A stretch of DNA of 20,992 nucleotides from GCA-2718845 sp913041905. GTDB taxonomy: Bacteria; Pseudomonadota; Gammaproteobacteria; GCA-002705445; GCA-002716945. The translations under genes and the position numbers were made by a program. Below, piece after piece: positions 7,394 to 14,686 of this stretch (positions within the stretch are counted from its first letter, which is position 1; every line of letters starts with the position of its first letter). The notes under the pieces are model-generated. The model did no database searches. It was not told the DNA's origin and was given only the letters and a program-made list of their open reading frames with translations. The stretch lies in assembly GCA_913041905.1 (NCBI GenBank), contig CAJWJQ010000019.1, positions 1-20,992 on the forward strand, written 5' to 3'.

Positions 7394-7825
7394 TTAGTTT
7401 ATCATATTTTCATTAAACCAGCTCTGTAATATTAAGCATGCTGACAGGTCATCTAAATCATTCTTTTTTTTTATATTATATTTGCTTTTACGTATTTGCC
7501 CATATACATATTTACTTTCTTCTGTTGATAATCTTTCTGAAAATTTAATTATTTCTATAGAATTCTTATATCTTTTTATCATCTCTTCAATAAAATTATC
7601 CAAATCTTTTATGAAATTATTTATTTTGTTTGTAAAAGGATAGCCGACTATTATTACTCTAGGCTCCCACTCTTTTATAATATTATTAATTTCGGGCCAA
7701 ATATTTTGTTTTTTTCTATAAATAATTTTTAAGGGACTTGCTTTCTTTGTTATAAGTTGACCTATAGCAAATCCAATTTTTTTAGCACCATAGTCTATCG
7801 ACATGTATAGATCTTGATTATTCAT
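7394..7825 (-). CDS. ruvX: Putative pre-16S rRNA nuclease / Holliday junction resolvase YqgF (RuvX)
   Basis: The 143-residue protein has the RNase H-like fold of YqgF. Features include MSIDYGAKKIGFAIG with the first catalytic Asp11, the IIVGYPF strand, SERLSTEES (the (D/E)ER-x-ST motif), and DDLSACLILQSWF at the C-terminus with the last acidic residues. The family is needed for maturation of the 16S rRNA 5' end in E. coli and was first proposed as an alternative Holliday-junction resolvase. The loop after GYPF lacks the usual glycines and reads TNKINNF. The gene overlaps gshB by 8 bp and has no visible Shine-Dalgarno sequence. yqgE, which usually lies between gshB and ruvX, is absent. Confidence 0.92.
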   Translation of the reverse strand: MNNQDLYMSIDYGAKKIGFAIGQLITKKASPLKIIYRKKQNIWPEINNIIKEWEPRVIIVGYPFTNKINNFIKDLDNFIEEMIKRYKNSIEIIKFSERLSTEESKYVYGQIRKSKYNIKKKNDLDDLSACLILQSWFNENMIN

Positions 7826-8777
7826 TTAAATAAAAATTCTTTATAATTTTAATAAATTCTGATGCTATTTTATCACTTAAATCTTTAGACGTAGATTCTA
7901 GTTGTTGTATACCAGTGGGTGAAGTTATGTTAATTTCAGTAATATATTTACCAATCATATCTACTCCAGCCAAGTATATTCTATTACTTCTAAGATACTC
8001 GGCAATATCTAATAAATGTTCAATATACTTATTATCAATTTTTTTAATTTTGTATTTCCCACCAATTGCTAAATTAGCTCTAAAGTCATTTTTTGGAGGG
8101 AATCTTACCAGCACTTCATCATGAACAATACCGTTATAAATTATAATTCTTGTGTCCCCTTTTTTTATATCGTTAATATATTTTTGAACTAAAATATTTT
8201 CAAATTTATTATTACATAACATATTTGATATTTTACTATCTAAATTTTTTTCTCCATATTTACAAGCAATAATATTCTCGCCCTTCATCATATTAAGTGG
8301 TTTTAAGACAGCTTTTTTATTTTTTCTAATAAAATTTTTTATTATATTATTATTGGAAGATATGAGTGTTGGTATATGATTTGGTGTTAGATTATTGCCC
8401 AATATTTTTTCATTCATATCTCTTATAGATTGAGGAGAGTTAATAATTAAAACCCCTTTTTTCTCTAAATAATCTAGTAAATGAGTTATTTGAATATAAA
8501 AATTATCGACAGGAGGATCTAGTCTAAAAAACAAGCAATTAAATTTATTTAAATTAACTAGTCTGCTTTTAGATATTTTATAAAAATCTGTTTTATTTTT
8601 AAATATTTTTATTTTACTAGATTTTGCGAAAACATTTTGATTTTCTAGAAAAATAGACCGAGGAATTATGTATTCAACATTACATTTCTTTTGAAGAGCG
8701 TGCATTAAAGTTATCGTTGTATCTTTATCGGGATCTGTGTGCTCAATAGGATCCATTATTATCCCAATAGTTAACAT
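7818..8777 (-). CDS. gshB: Glutathione synthetase GshB
   Basis: This 319-residue ATP-grasp ligase adds glycine to gamma-glutamylcysteine. Conserved parts are the start IGIIMDPIEH (residues 4-13), FFRLDPPVD (83-91), INSPQSIRDMNEK (112-124), GDTRIIIYNG, the RANLAIGGK segment and the C-terminal TEINITSPTGIQ (280-291), whose Glu and Asn bind metal and ATP. The length matches the E. coli enzyme (316). It is odd that the glycine-rich ATP loop, normally LKPLDGMGG, reads LKPLNMMKG (158-166). An AGAGG ribosome-binding site lies 6 nt before the start, inside the last codons of gshA. The gene directly follows gshA, so both steps of glutathione synthesis are paired. Confidence 0.93.
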   Translation of the reverse strand: MLTIGIIMDPIEHTDPDKDTTITLMHALQKKCNVEYIIPRSIFLENQNVFAKSSKIKIFKNKTDFYKISKSRLVNLNKFNCLFFRLDPPVDNFYIQITHLLDYLEKKGVLIINSPQSIRDMNEKILGNNLTPNHIPTLISSNNNIIKNFIRKNKKAVLKPLNMMKGENIIACKYGEKNLDSKISNMLCNNKFENILVQKYINDIKKGDTRIIIYNGIVHDEVLVRFPPKNDFRANLAIGGKYKIKKIDNKYIEHLLDIAEYLRSNRIYLAGVDMIGKYITEINITSPTGIQQLESTSKDLSDKIASEFIKIIKNFYLNE

Positions 8778-8778
8778 A

Positions 8779-10035
8779 TTATACCTCTATATTATATAAT
8801 TCTTTTGCGGCAGCTAATACTGCTAGTCTAGCAATTACACCATAAATATAAAATTTGTTGGTATCAGAATAAATACTTTGGGAATTATCTGGACTTATGC
8901 ATGATTCACTAAATGGTATAGGATAAAATGTCATCCCTGGAGAATTAAGATTCTCAGAATTATTTTTAGACCCATGCATTCTGTAAAATCCTCCCACCAA
9001 ATTGTTTCCAAAAGAATAAATAACTGGCTCAGCAACTTGATAATTAGAATTTAATTTCTCATTAGAATATATTCCTTCTTGAAGTATTACTTTGTTTAAT
9101 TTTATTCCGCCTTTAGTTTTAATCATTTTAGTTCTTTGTTTTCTATTAATCTTTTTTATATCATCAATATTATTAATCAACATTATACCCATTCCATAAG
9201 TCCCTGAATCAGCTTTAATCATAATATATGGTTTTTCATTTATACCGTATAGAACATATTTTTCTTTTATTAAATGAAACAATTTAGAGGCATGATCTAT
9301 GAGACAATCTTCTCCTTGTTTGGTTTTGAAATCAATTTCTCCACAATTTTCAAACAAGGGCTCCAATAACCATGAATCTATTTCAAAAACTCTGGAAAAG
9401 TTTTGTATAACATCGCTATAATATTGGAAATGTATAGTTTTAGATCTTTTTGTCCAACCAAGGTTTAAATCCGGTAAAATAGGTTGCGATATATTTTCTA
9501 AAATTTTGGGAATGCCCTGAGATAAATCATTATTTAATAATACTATATCAGGTATAAATTCATCATAGATTAAAGTGTCATTATTTTTTGATAGACGTAA
9601 ATTAATTTTATCTACGTCATCCAAATCACACAAAGGACACATTTTTACTTCAAATCCAGCTTTTTTAATTAATACCTCAAGTGTATTTATACTAGATATA
9701 TAAAATTTATTTCTAGTATGATTTTCAGTAATTATTAATATTTTAGTAATGTTCGGAGAAAATTTTTCTAACGCATGCTGTAATGCTGATATGTAGAGAA
9801 ATTCAAATTTCTTATCCAGATTATTAAAACCTGCTGGGAATAAATTTGTATCTATAGGAGCAATTTTATATCCTGAATTCCTTATATCTATAGATGAGTA
9901 AAATGGGGCTGGATATTTTATCCATTGCCTTCTAAACCATGATTCTATTTCTGTGTGTTTATTAATAATAATTGAATGAAATTCTTGATTTGTGAATGAT
10001 TTTGTATATTGAGCTATTGATTTTATATTTTCCAT
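8779..10035 (-). CDS. gshA: Glutamate-cysteine ligase, Acidithiobacillus/betaproteobacterial type
   Basis: The 418-residue protein matches the proteobacterial GshA family first defined in Acidithiobacillus ferrooxidans (TIGR02049 type). It is unrelated in sequence to E. coli GshA (about 518 residues). Diagnostic blocks are PFYSSIDIRNSGYKIAP (residues 44-60) followed by DTNLFPAGFNNL, then NHTRNKFY (105-112), LLNNDLSQGIP (166-176), GWTKRSKTIHF (193-203) and IKADSGTYGMGIM (273-285), an ATP-grasp-like loop. The enzyme joins glutamate and cysteine, the rate-setting step of glutathione synthesis. The start is supported by a TAAGG 9 nt upstream and lies 3 nt after the rsmE stop. GshB follows after 1 nt. 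This GshA type is mainly known from betaproteobacteria and some sulfur-oxidising gammaproteobacteria, a useful clue to the lineage. Confidence 0.92.
   Translation of the reverse strand: MENIKSIAQYTKSFTNQEFHSIIINKHTEIESWFRRQWIKYPAPFYSSIDIRNSGYKIAPIDTNLFPAGFNNLDKKFEFLYISALQHALEKFSPNITKILIITENHTRNKFYISSINTLEVLIKKAGFEVKMCPLCDLDDVDKINLRLSKNNDTLIYDEFIPDIVLLNNDLSQGIPKILENISQPILPDLNLGWTKRSKTIHFQYYSDVIQNFSRVFEIDSWLLEPLFENCGEIDFKTKQGEDCLIDHASKLFHLIKEKYVLYGINEKPYIMIKADSGTYGMGIMLINNIDDIKKINRKQRTKMIKTKGGIKLNKVILQEGIYSNEKLNSNYQVAEPVIYSFGNNLVGGFYRMHGSKNNSENLNSPGMTFYPIPFSESCISPDNSQSIYSDTNKFYIYGVIARLAVLAAAKELYNIEV
8784..8788 (-). promoter_or_regulatory. Ribosome-binding site for gshB
   Basis: On the minus strand AGAGG stands 6 nt before the gshB ATG at 8777. 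It is made from the last codons of gshA (the stop is at 8779-8781). It supports the chosen start and suggests direct coupling of the two glutathione genes. Confidence 0.65.
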
Positions 10036-10038
10036 CGT

Positions 10039-10761
10039 CTAATACCTTAATAAACTTTGAGCAACAATAGCTGCTGTTTCTGTTCTCAATATCCTATCTC
10101 CAAGAGTAATTATATTCCAGTTATATTTCTGGATAATATTTATTTCATTATCATTAAATCCGCCTTCTGGACCAATGAGTATAAGGTGAGAGTTGGAATT
10201 TTTATCTTCTTTTTTAAACTTTCTTCCTGATATATGGAAGCATATTTTATATATATCAGTATTTTTGAACTTTTCTAATAGATTATCTAATGTCAAAATA
10301 TTATTTAACTTAGGTATAAATAATCCATTTGATTGTTCTGTAGCGTGTATAATTATCTTTTTCCAATGCTCTTCTTTCTTTCCATGATTTCCAGGATGAC
10401 TGCGGTTAGATATAACAGGAATTATTTCATCAACACCAAGCTCGACTGATTTTTGAATTGCCAAATCCATATATTTATAACTTGGTATACATTGTGCCAA
10501 TATAATTTTATTATCATTATGTTTTAGTCCTCTTTTTTCTTTCTTGATTATTATTGATGTATTTTTTTTATATTTTACTGAGCCTATAAATTCTTTGCCA
10601 TTACCATTGAAAATAATAATTTCTTCATTATCCCTTATTCTCAAAACATTCTTAATATGATTTTCTATATTATTATCAATTGTTATTTCTGAATTAACAG
10701 ATAAACTATCTTTTATATGAATTCTATGTAATTTATTTTGTTGCAACGTCAATTGCTCCAT
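10039..10761 (-). CDS. rsmE: 16S rRNA (uracil-1498-N3)-methyltransferase RsmE
   Basis: The 240-residue protein has an N-terminal PUA-like RNA-binding domain (HIKNVLRIRDNEEIIIFNG, about residues 35-53) and a C-terminal SPOUT (trefoil-knot) methyltransferase domain. The SAM-binding knot shows LIGPEGGF (195-202) and LGDRILRTETAAIVA (220-234). The enzyme methylates U1498 in the ribosomal decoding region using SAM. The 5' end overlaps bioA by 29 bp if the ATG at 10761 is used, with no ribosome-binding site before it. A TTG at 10746, with GGAG 9 nt upstream, is an alternative that would remove five residues and leave an N-terminus closer to the family. The gene is followed by gshA and gshB, where E. 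coli has gshB alone. Confidence 0.93.
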   Translation of the reverse strand: MEQLTLQQNKLHRIHIKDSLSVNSEITIDNNIENHIKNVLRIRDNEEIIIFNGNGKEFIGSVKYKKNTSIIIKKEKRGLKHNDNKIILAQCIPSYKYMDLAIQKSVELGVDEIIPVISNRSHPGNHGKKEEHWKKIIIHATEQSNGLFIPKLNNILTLDNLLEKFKNTDIYKICFHISGRKFKKEDKNSNSHLILIGPEGGFNDNEINIIQKYNWNIITLGDRILRTETAAIVAQSLLRY

Positions 10762-12085
10762 GTATTACATTTATAACTTTATCAATTTCTGTTTTCTTAA
10801 TAATATACGGTGGCATAAAATAAATAACATTGCCTAATGGTCTTATCAATACATTATTTTTTAACCCATATTCGTATGCTCTTAACCCTCTTCTTTCTTT
10901 CCAGTTATATGGAATTTTTTTTGATTTATTTTTTACTAATTCGATAGCTGTTATCATTCCATGTTGTCTAACATCAGAGACATTTGGATGTTTAGAAATT
11001 TCAGTAAATGATTTTAGAATATATTCTGACAATATTTTATTATTATTTATAACATTGTTCTTTTCAAACAAATCTAAAGATGCATTAGCTGCTGTACATG
11101 CAAGAGGGTTAGCTGTATAACTATGTGAATGAAGAAATGCATTTAACTTAATATATTCATCATAAAATGCATTATAAATATTATCATTTGTAAGAATTGT
11201 TGATAATGTCATATATCCTCCAGTTATCCCTTTTGACAAGCAGATGATATCAGGTGTAATTTTACTTTTTTCATAAGCAAACATTGTTCCTGTTCGCCCA
11301 AATCCAACAGCAATCTCATCAGCAATTAAATGAAGTTTATATTTATCACAAGCTTCTCTAAGTAACTTTAAATAAATTGGATGATACATTCTCATATAAC
11401 CAGCACACTGTACTAATGGTTCTAATATTACCGCAGAAGTCACTTTATGGTTTTTTTCAATAGCTTTTAGCATTTTATCAAACATTAACCTCGTATGTTC
11501 TTTGTCTGTATGTGTATCATTTTTAAGATAACAATCTGGAGTATCAACAACTATTGTGTCTTTCATTAAATTTTTATAGGTTTTTTTATATAAATCTATG
11601 TTTGATACAGATAACGAACCAAGAGTTTCACCATGATAACTATTAGAAAGAGAGATAAATTTAGTTTTTTTATTGTAGCCTTGATTTATCCAATAGTGAT
11701 GACTCATTTTCATTGCTGCATCGATTGCAGATGACCCATTATCAGCAAAGAAACATTTACTTATATTTTTTGGTGATAAAGAAATTAATCTTTCTGCTAA
11801 AGTAAGAGCAGGCATATGTGTAAATCCAGCTAATAACACATGTTCAAGCTTTTCTAATTGTTTAATTATTTTTTTATTTATGTACGGGTTTGAATGACCA
11901 AATAAATTAACCCACCATGAACTTATAGCATCTATATATTTATTGTTATCATAATCTTTAAGCCAAACCCCTTTTCCTTCTTTGATTGGGATAAGTGGAA
12001 TTTTTTCATGATCTTTCATTTGTGTGCACGGATGCCACACTACTTTAAGATCTCTCTTTACAATTATATGATTGTTTTTTGACAT
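10733..12085 (-). CDS. bioA: Adenosylmethionine-8-amino-7-oxononanoate aminotransferase BioA
   Basis: The 450-residue class III PLP aminotransferase makes 7,8-diaminopelargonic acid in biotin synthesis, with SAM as the unusual amino donor. The start WHPCTQMKDHEKIPLIPI (from residue 17) is diagnostic, as is ISSWWVNLFGHSNP (54-67) with the double Trp near the substrate pocket. FADNGSSAIDAAMKM (113-127), NSYHGETLGSLSV, the IADEIAVGFGRTG segment (253-266) and the PLP lysine Lys285 in LSKGITGG are all present. No other bio gene is in the window. The gene lies 32 bp after ahcY and within a set of SAM-making and SAM-using genes. Its 3' end overlaps the start of rsmE. No clear ribosome-binding site is seen before the ATG. 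Confidence 0.95.
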   Translation of the reverse strand: MSKNNHIIVKRDLKVVWHPCTQMKDHEKIPLIPIKEGKGVWLKDYDNNKYIDAISSWWVNLFGHSNPYINKKIIKQLEKLEHVLLAGFTHMPALTLAERLISLSPKNISKCFFADNGSSAIDAAMKMSHHYWINQGYNKKTKFISLSNSYHGETLGSLSVSNIDLYKKTYKNLMKDTIVVDTPDCYLKNDTHTDKEHTRLMFDKMLKAIEKNHKVTSAVILEPLVQCAGYMRMYHPIYLKLLREACDKYKLHLIADEIAVGFGRTGTMFAYEKSKITPDIICLSKGITGGYMTLSTILTNDNIYNAFYDEYIKLNAFLHSHSYTANPLACTAANASLDLFEKNNVINNNKILSEYILKSFTEISKHPNVSDVRQHGMITAIELVKNKSKKIPYNWKERRGLRAYEYGLKNNVLIRPLGNVIYFMPPYIIKKTEIDKVINVIHGAIDVATK

Positions 12086-12117
12086 TTTGTTTAAAAGAAG
12101 ATTATGTGGATCTTATT

Positions 12118-13431
12118 TTAATATCTATATGTATCTTTTTTATACGGACCTTTTTCATCAACACTAATATAGTCCGCTTGTTCTTTAGTTAATTTAGTTA
12201 ACTTTGCACCTAATTTATCTAAGTGAAGCCTTGCAACTTTTTCATCTAAATCTTTAGGCAGAACATATACCTTATTTTCATATTTTTTATAATTTTTCCA
12301 TATTTCTATTTGTGCCATAACTTGATTTGTAAAAGAACAAGACATCACAAAACTAGGATGTCCAGTAGCACAACCTAAGTTTATTAATCTACCTTCGGCT
12401 AATAAAATAATTCTTTTACCATTTGGAAATATTATATGATCTACCTGGGGTTTAATATTTTCCCATTTATATTTTTTTAATCCCTCAACATCTATTTCAT
12501 TATCAAAATGTCCAATATTGCAGACTATTGCGCCATTTTTCATTTTAGTCATTTGCTCATGATTAATTACATTAAAATTTCCTGTGGCAGTTACAAATAT
12601 ATCAATTTCTTCAATATAATCATTGATATCAACAACTTTATAACCCTCCATAGACGCTTGTAATGCACATATTGGATCGATTTCGGTAATTAAAACATTT
12701 GCACCTAATCCTCTCAATGAACCAGCAGATCCTTTTCCAACATCACCATAACCACAGACAACAGCAAGCTTACCAGCAATCATGGTATCTGTTGCTCTTT
12801 TTATTCCATCAACCAATGACTCTCTACACCCATATAGGTTGTCAAATTTAGATTTAGTAACAGAATCATTTACATTCATTGCTGGCATCTTAAGTTCACC
12901 AGACTTTTCCATTTCATAAAGTCTATGGACTCCTGTTGTAGTCTCTTCCGATACACCTAAAATTTCATCTAAAAGTTCTTTATAATCTTCATGAATAATT
13001 CCAGTTAGATCCCCCCCATCATCTAATAACATATTAGGTTTCCACCCATTAGGACCTTTGACAGTTTGATCTATGCACCATCTGTATTCTTCTTCTGTTT
13101 CTCCTTTCCATGCAAAAACAGGAATATTTTGACTAGCTATTGCAGCAGCAGCATGATCTTGAGTAGAAAATATATTACACGAAGACCATCTTACATCTGC
13201 ACCTAAATCAATTAGGGTTTCTATCAAAACAGCAGTTTGAATTGTCATGTGAAGACAGCCAATAATTCTAGCACCTTTTAAAGGATACTTTCCCTTATAC
13301 TCTTCTCTTAAAGACATAAGACCAGGCATTTCTGTTTCTGCAATTTTAATTTCTTTCTTACCAAATTCTGCAAGTGAAATATCAGCTACTTTATAATCAT
13401 TCTCTATTTTTTTTATTTTATCTGACTTCAT
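12118..13431 (-). CDS. ahcY: Adenosylhomocysteinase (SAH hydrolase) AhcY
   Basis: The 437-residue NAD-dependent enzyme splits S-adenosylhomocysteine, the by-product of methylation, into homocysteine and adenosine. Active-site residues are visible by position: His61 (CLHMT), Asp138, Glu163 (SEETTTG), Lys193 and Asp197 (VTKSKFD), Cys202 and His308. The NAD loop GYGDVGKG is at 227-234 and the C-terminus ends in the typical YRY. It is the short form: the roughly 40-residue insertion that many bacterial and plant enzymes carry before GVSEETTTG is absent. It follows metK by 25 bp, with a clear AAGGAT ribosome-binding site. Presence of AhcY instead of the Pfs/LuxS route fits a beta- or related gammaproteobacterium. 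No SAH riboswitch fits in the 25-bp leader. Confidence 0.97.
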   Translation of the reverse strand: MKSDKIKKIENDYKVADISLAEFGKKEIKIAETEMPGLMSLREEYKGKYPLKGARIIGCLHMTIQTAVLIETLIDLGADVRWSSCNIFSTQDHAAAAIASQNIPVFAWKGETEEEYRWCIDQTVKGPNGWKPNMLLDDGGDLTGIIHEDYKELLDEILGVSEETTTGVHRLYEMEKSGELKMPAMNVNDSVTKSKFDNLYGCRESLVDGIKRATDTMIAGKLAVVCGYGDVGKGSAGSLRGLGANVLITEIDPICALQASMEGYKVVDINDYIEEIDIFVTATGNFNVINHEQMTKMKNGAIVCNIGHFDNEIDVEGLKKYKWENIKPQVDHIIFPNGKRIILLAEGRLINLGCATGHPSFVMSCSFTNQVMAQIEIWKNYKKYENKVYVLPKDLDEKVARLHLDKLGAKLTKLTKEQADYISVDEKGPYKKDTYRY

Positions 13432-13436
13432 AACTT

Positions 13437-13442
13437 ATCCTT
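13437..13442 (-). promoter_or_regulatory. Ribosome-binding site for ahcY
   Basis: On the minus strand AAGGAT lies 5 nt before the ATG at 13431, in the short metK-ahcY gap. It is a near-consensus Shine-Dalgarno sequence and confirms the start of ahcY. Confidence 0.7.
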
Positions 13443-13456
13443 TTTTGATATAGTGC

Positions 13457-14629
13457 TTATGATAACATTTCACTTAGTATATCAATCTTATCTGTTTTCT
13501 CCCATGTAAAATTTGAATCATTACGTCCAAAATGTCCAAACGCAGATGTAGGAACATATTTTCTATTTAATAAATCTAGCGTTTCAGTTATACCATTAGG
13601 AGTTAAATCAAAAACCTCAGTAATTATATTTGATATCTTTTCATCGCTTATTGTTCCAGTACCAAAAGTATTTATAGAAACAGATGTTGGTTGTTCAACA
13701 CCAATAGCATATGATAATTGAATCTCACACTTCTCTGCTATTTTTGAAGAAACGATATTTTTAGCAACGTATCTTGCCATATAGGCTGCAGATCTATCAA
13801 CTTTAGAAGGATCTTTTCCTGAAAAGGCTCCCCCTCCATGTCTCGCCATTCCCCCATAAGTATCTACAATAATTTTTCTACCAGTTAAGCCACAATCACC
13901 TAACGGTCCGCCAACAACAAAATTTCCTGTTGGGTTAACGTGTATTTTAGTTTTTTTATTTATATATTCTAAAGGTATAACTTTATTGATAATTTCTTCA
14001 ATAACAAATTCTTTAATTTGATTGGCATTCACTGATTCATCATGTTGTGTAGAAAGCACAATAGCATCTATTTCAATAGGTTTATTATTTTCATAAACAA
14101 AAGTTATTTGACTTTTTGCATCAGGCCTTAACCAATTTACTTGTTTTGATTTAAGTAATTCTGTTTGTTTCTCAACTAATCTATGAGAGTAGTAAATAGG
14201 AGCGGGCATTAATGTATCAGTTTCATTAGTAGCATACCCAAACATCAACCCTTGATCACCAGCCCCTTGTTTTTTTTTATTAGATCGCTCAACACCCATT
14301 TTAATATCTGGAGATTGTTTATTAATTAGTCTAATAATGTCACATGATTTGCCATTAAAACCTAATTCGTCTGAATTATAACCGGTGTTGCAAATAGCAT
14401 TTCTAAGTTCATTATCAAAATCAAGAGATTCTGAAGAAGTTATTTCTCCAGCAACTACAATAGAACCAGACGAATTTACCTTGCCTTTTGCCAATACCTC
14501 GCAAGCCACTTTTGATTCTTTATCAGCTCCTAAAACATAATCTAAAACTGTATCTGATAATTGATCACATAGTTTATCAGGATGTCCAGGCGATACACTT
14601 TCAGAGGTAAATTGGAAATTATTTTTCAT
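13457..14629 (-). CDS. metK: S-adenosylmethionine synthetase MetK
   Basis: The 390-residue enzyme makes SAM from methionine and ATP. Signature motifs are SESVSPGHPDK near the N-terminus (residues 9-19), the first PROSITE signature GAGDQGLMFGYA (122-133) and the glycine-rich phosphate loop GGGAFSGKDPSKVDRSAAY (265-283). The length and all three domains match the bacterial family (about 384 in E. coli). The gene is followed by ahcY, joining SAM synthesis to SAH recycling, a common betaproteobacterial pairing. The 57-bp leader between dnaG and metK is AT-rich, has no strong ribosome-binding site (AGGG lies 10 nt away) and shows no clear riboswitch or terminator. Confidence 0.97.
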   Translation of the reverse strand: MKNNFQFTSESVSPGHPDKLCDQLSDTVLDYVLGADKESKVACEVLAKGKVNSSGSIVVAGEITSSESLDFDNELRNAICNTGYNSDELGFNGKSCDIIRLINKQSPDIKMGVERSNKKKQGAGDQGLMFGYATNETDTLMPAPIYYSHRLVEKQTELLKSKQVNWLRPDAKSQITFVYENNKPIEIDAIVLSTQHDESVNANQIKEFVIEEIINKVIPLEYINKKTKIHVNPTGNFVVGGPLGDCGLTGRKIIVDTYGGMARHGGGAFSGKDPSKVDRSAAYMARYVAKNIVSSKIAEKCEIQLSYAIGVEQPTSVSINTFGTGTISDEKISNIITEVFDLTPNGITETLDLLNRKYVPTSAFGHFGRNDSNFTWEKTDKIDILSEMLS

Positions 14630-14686
14630 ATGCTTTGAACCCTGATTGAATATATCATAAATATATTTTTTTTCTAATAAAAATTA

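Noticed and set aside
8778..8783. TATAAT directly before the gshB start as a promoter -10 box
   Set aside because: It is made by the gshA stop region and would put transcription start after the ATG; there is no matching -35. The nearby AGAGG is better explained as a ribosome-binding site.
14630..14686. A SAM-responsive riboswitch upstream of metK
   Set aside because: The 57-bp leader is nearly all A and T, and I could not find a stable helix or a recognisable SAM-II, SAM-V or SAM/SAH core. A covariance-model search would settle it.
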